From positions 1 to 8,228 of the forward strand of contig JAFVTZ010000005.1 of the NCBI GenBank assembly GCA_017502965.1: 8,228 bases of DNA, in the 5' to 3' direction. Positions 6,997 through 8,228 of the stretch are shown in pieces; positions within the stretch are counted from its first letter, which is position 1, and each line of letters opens with the position of its first letter. The notes under the pieces were generated by a model, which worked only from the letters and a program-made list of their open reading frames with translations, had not been told where the DNA came from and searched no databases. Origin of the DNA: Clostridia bacterium. GTDB taxonomy: Bacteria; Bacillota; Clostridia; Oscillospirales; Acutalibacteraceae. The translations under genes were made by a program, and so were the position numbers.

Positions 6997-7987
6997 TGAA
7001 AAGAAAATAGAAAATTTTGACCCTCAGGCAATTTTAGAGGTTAGAAATCTTCGTAAATGTTTTCCCATAAAGAAAACATTTTTCGGAAAGGTAACTCAGG
7101 AACTTATTGCGGTTGATGATGTTTCATTTAAACTCAATGCCGGCGAAACCCTCGGTATAGTTGGTGAGTCGGGTTGCGGTAAAACAACCCTCGGCAGAGC
7201 GATTTTAAAACTCCATCAGCCAACATCGGGAAGAATTATTTTTGAGGGTAAGGATATCACAGATTATAAATCTGCCGATATGCGTGAAATCCGCAAAAAA
7301 ATGCAGATTATATTTCAGGACCCTTATTCTTCGTTGCCCCCGAGAAGTACTGTCGGCGGTATACTTTCCGAACCTGTTTCTGTTCATAAAATCGTGCCTC
7401 AGAATCAGGTTAAGGAATATGTTCTTGATTTGATGGAAAAGTGCGGTTTAAGGGATTATTATTACGAGAGATATCCCCACGAGTTTTCAGGCGGACAGCG
7501 TCAGCGTATCTGTATCGCAAGAGCACTTTCGGTAAACCCGAAACTTGTTATCTGTGACGAACCTGTATCTGCGCTTGACGTGTCGATTCAGGCTCAGATA
7601 ATCAACCTGCTTAAAAAGTTACAGCAGGATATGAATTTGACCTACGTATTCATTTCACACGATTTGTCTGTAGTTAAGTTTATTTCTGATAAAATCGGTG
7701 TTATGTATCTCGGTTCTATGGTTGAATTCGGCTCTAAAGAGGATATTTTCTCAAATCCTTTGCATCCTTATACTCAGGCTCTTTTCTCTGCAATTCCGCA
7801 GCCTGACCCTGATATTAAGATGAACCGTATTATCCTCAAAGGCGATATTCCGTCTCCTGCAAATCCGCCTAAAGGCTGCCGTTTCCATACCCGTTGTCCT
7901 CACGCAAAGGATATCTGTAAAGAGGTAACACCCGAGTATAAGGATTACGGTAATGGTCACTGCGCGGCTTGCCATTTGTTAGGTTAA
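6986..7987 (+). CDS. oppF: Peptide ABC transporter ATP-binding protein, OppF/DppF type
   Basis: Second ATPase, forming the nucleotide-binding dimer with the OppD-like protein. I start it at 6986 (333 aa) because GAGGG precedes it and the ABC domain begins soon after (ILEVRNLRKCFP, 16-27). Motifs: Walker A GESGCGKT (60-67), Q-loop FQDPYSS (110-116), signature FSGGQRQR (167-174), Walker B KLVICDEP (186-193) with catalytic Glu192, D-loop SALDV (195-199) and switch His225. FSGGQ in place of LSGGQ is common in OppF. The Q-loop region continues SLPPR (116-120), whereas family members normally read SLNPR. The C-terminal oligopeptide extension contains HPYTQALFSAIP (260-271), GDIPSPANPPKGC and a Cys cluster C298, C304, C311, C326 and C329. 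That pattern matches the iron-sulfur-type end of Opp/Dpp ATPases. Overlap with oppD over 11 bases implies translational coupling and roughly equal amounts of both ATPases. Confidence 0.95.
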   Translation: MMTDEKKIENFDPQAILEVRNLRKCFPIKKTFFGKVTQELIAVDDVSFKLNAGETLGIVGESGCGKTTLGRAILKLHQPTSGRIIFEGKDITDYKSADMREIRKKMQIIFQDPYSSLPPRSTVGGILSEPVSVHKIVPQNQVKEYVLDLMEKCGLRDYYYERYPHEFSGGQRQRICIARALSVNPKLVICDEPVSALDVSIQAQIINLLKKLQQDMNLTYVFISHDLSVVKFISDKIGVMYLGSMVEFGSKEDIFSNPLHPYTQALFSAIPQPDPDIKMNRIILKGDIPSPANPPKGCRFHTRCPHAKDICKEVTPEYKDYGNGHCAACHLLG

Positions 7988-7991
7988 GATT

Positions 7992-8228
7992 ATGAGTGAT
8001 AAAAATAAAAAACAAAAGGTCACTTATGTTGATGACGGCAGAACAATTGCCGATATGTCGGGCATAAAGTCTGGTTTTGAATGGACTAAACGTGGCACAA
8101 CATCGAGTTTCAAAGATATCTGGCGAACTTATTGGAGTGCTGTCGGAATGATGATAAAGCCGATGCTTGTAGTAATTGGTTTTCTGCTAGCGGCCTTTTT
8201 AATTGTTTCTTTGATTTTTTGGTTAATG
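7992..8228 (+). CDS. Small single-helix membrane protein of unknown function (3' partial)
   Basis: The frame opens at an ATG 4 bases after the oppF-like stop and runs without a stop to the window edge (79 residues visible). Only a weak AGG (7981-7983) precedes it, so translation probably depends on ribosomes finishing oppF. The N-terminal 10 residues are Lys-rich. They are followed by TYVDDGRTIADMSGI (11-25), a compact motif that looks conserved rather than random. Next come a basic/aromatic stretch with DIWRTYW (42-48) and one strongly hydrophobic segment (about 57-79), likely a membrane helix reaching nearly to the C-terminus. Positive charges before the helix suggest the N-terminus stays in the cytoplasm. 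I have an impression of similar small proteins at the end of clostridial opp-type operons but cannot verify it here. A role in assembly, stability or control of the transporter is plausible by position only. Confidence 0.75.
   Translation, partial: MSDKNKKQKVTYVDDGRTIADMSGIKSGFEWTKRGTTSSFKDIWRTYWSAVGMMIKPMLVVIGFLLAAFLIVSLIFWLM

Noticed and set aside
1..8228. Mobile element, CRISPR array, phage or toxin-antitoxin content
   Set aside because: No transposase, integrase, direct-repeat array or inverted-repeat ends were found; nearly every base belongs to one tightly packed transporter operon.

Overview
The window carries most of one oligopeptide ABC-transporter operon, all on the + strand. By eye the base composition is moderately AT-rich. 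AGGAG-type ribosome sites, a Gram-positive lipobox, and a surface protein with InlB-type and GLUG-like repeats point to a Firmicute, most likely a gut Clostridia member such as the Oscillospiraceae. The taxon is inferred, not proven.

Layout: (1) 1-1173, the C-terminal 390 residues of an extracellular repeat protein whose 5' end lies outside the window. (2) 1206-3779, a lipoprotein peptide-binding protein (OppA type) that is unusually long, 857 aa. (3) 3794-4786 and 4798-5841, the two permease subunits (OppB and OppC type). (4) 5845-6996 and 6986-7987, the two ATPase subunits (OppD and OppF type), overlapping by 11 bases. (5) 7992 to the window edge, the start of a small one-helix membrane protein of unknown function. 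Gaps between genes are 32, 14, 11, 3, -11 and 4 bases. No terminator is visible and there is no gene-free stretch over 300 bases. I see no RNA genes, mobile elements, CRISPR arrays or sizeable repeats.

How it works together: the lipid-anchored binding protein captures peptides outside the membrane and delivers them to the OppB/OppC channel. OppD and OppF hydrolyse ATP to drive import. The upstream surface protein and downstream small membrane protein are tightly packed with the transporter genes, so they may be accessory parts of the same peptide-uptake module; that is inference.

This is mainly a recognisable housekeeping or nutritional system. The features worth a second look are the insertion in OppA, the enlarged outer segment of OppC, the N-terminal extension of OppD, the proline in the OppF Q-loop region, the Cys clusters in both ATPases, and the two flanking uncharacterised genes.
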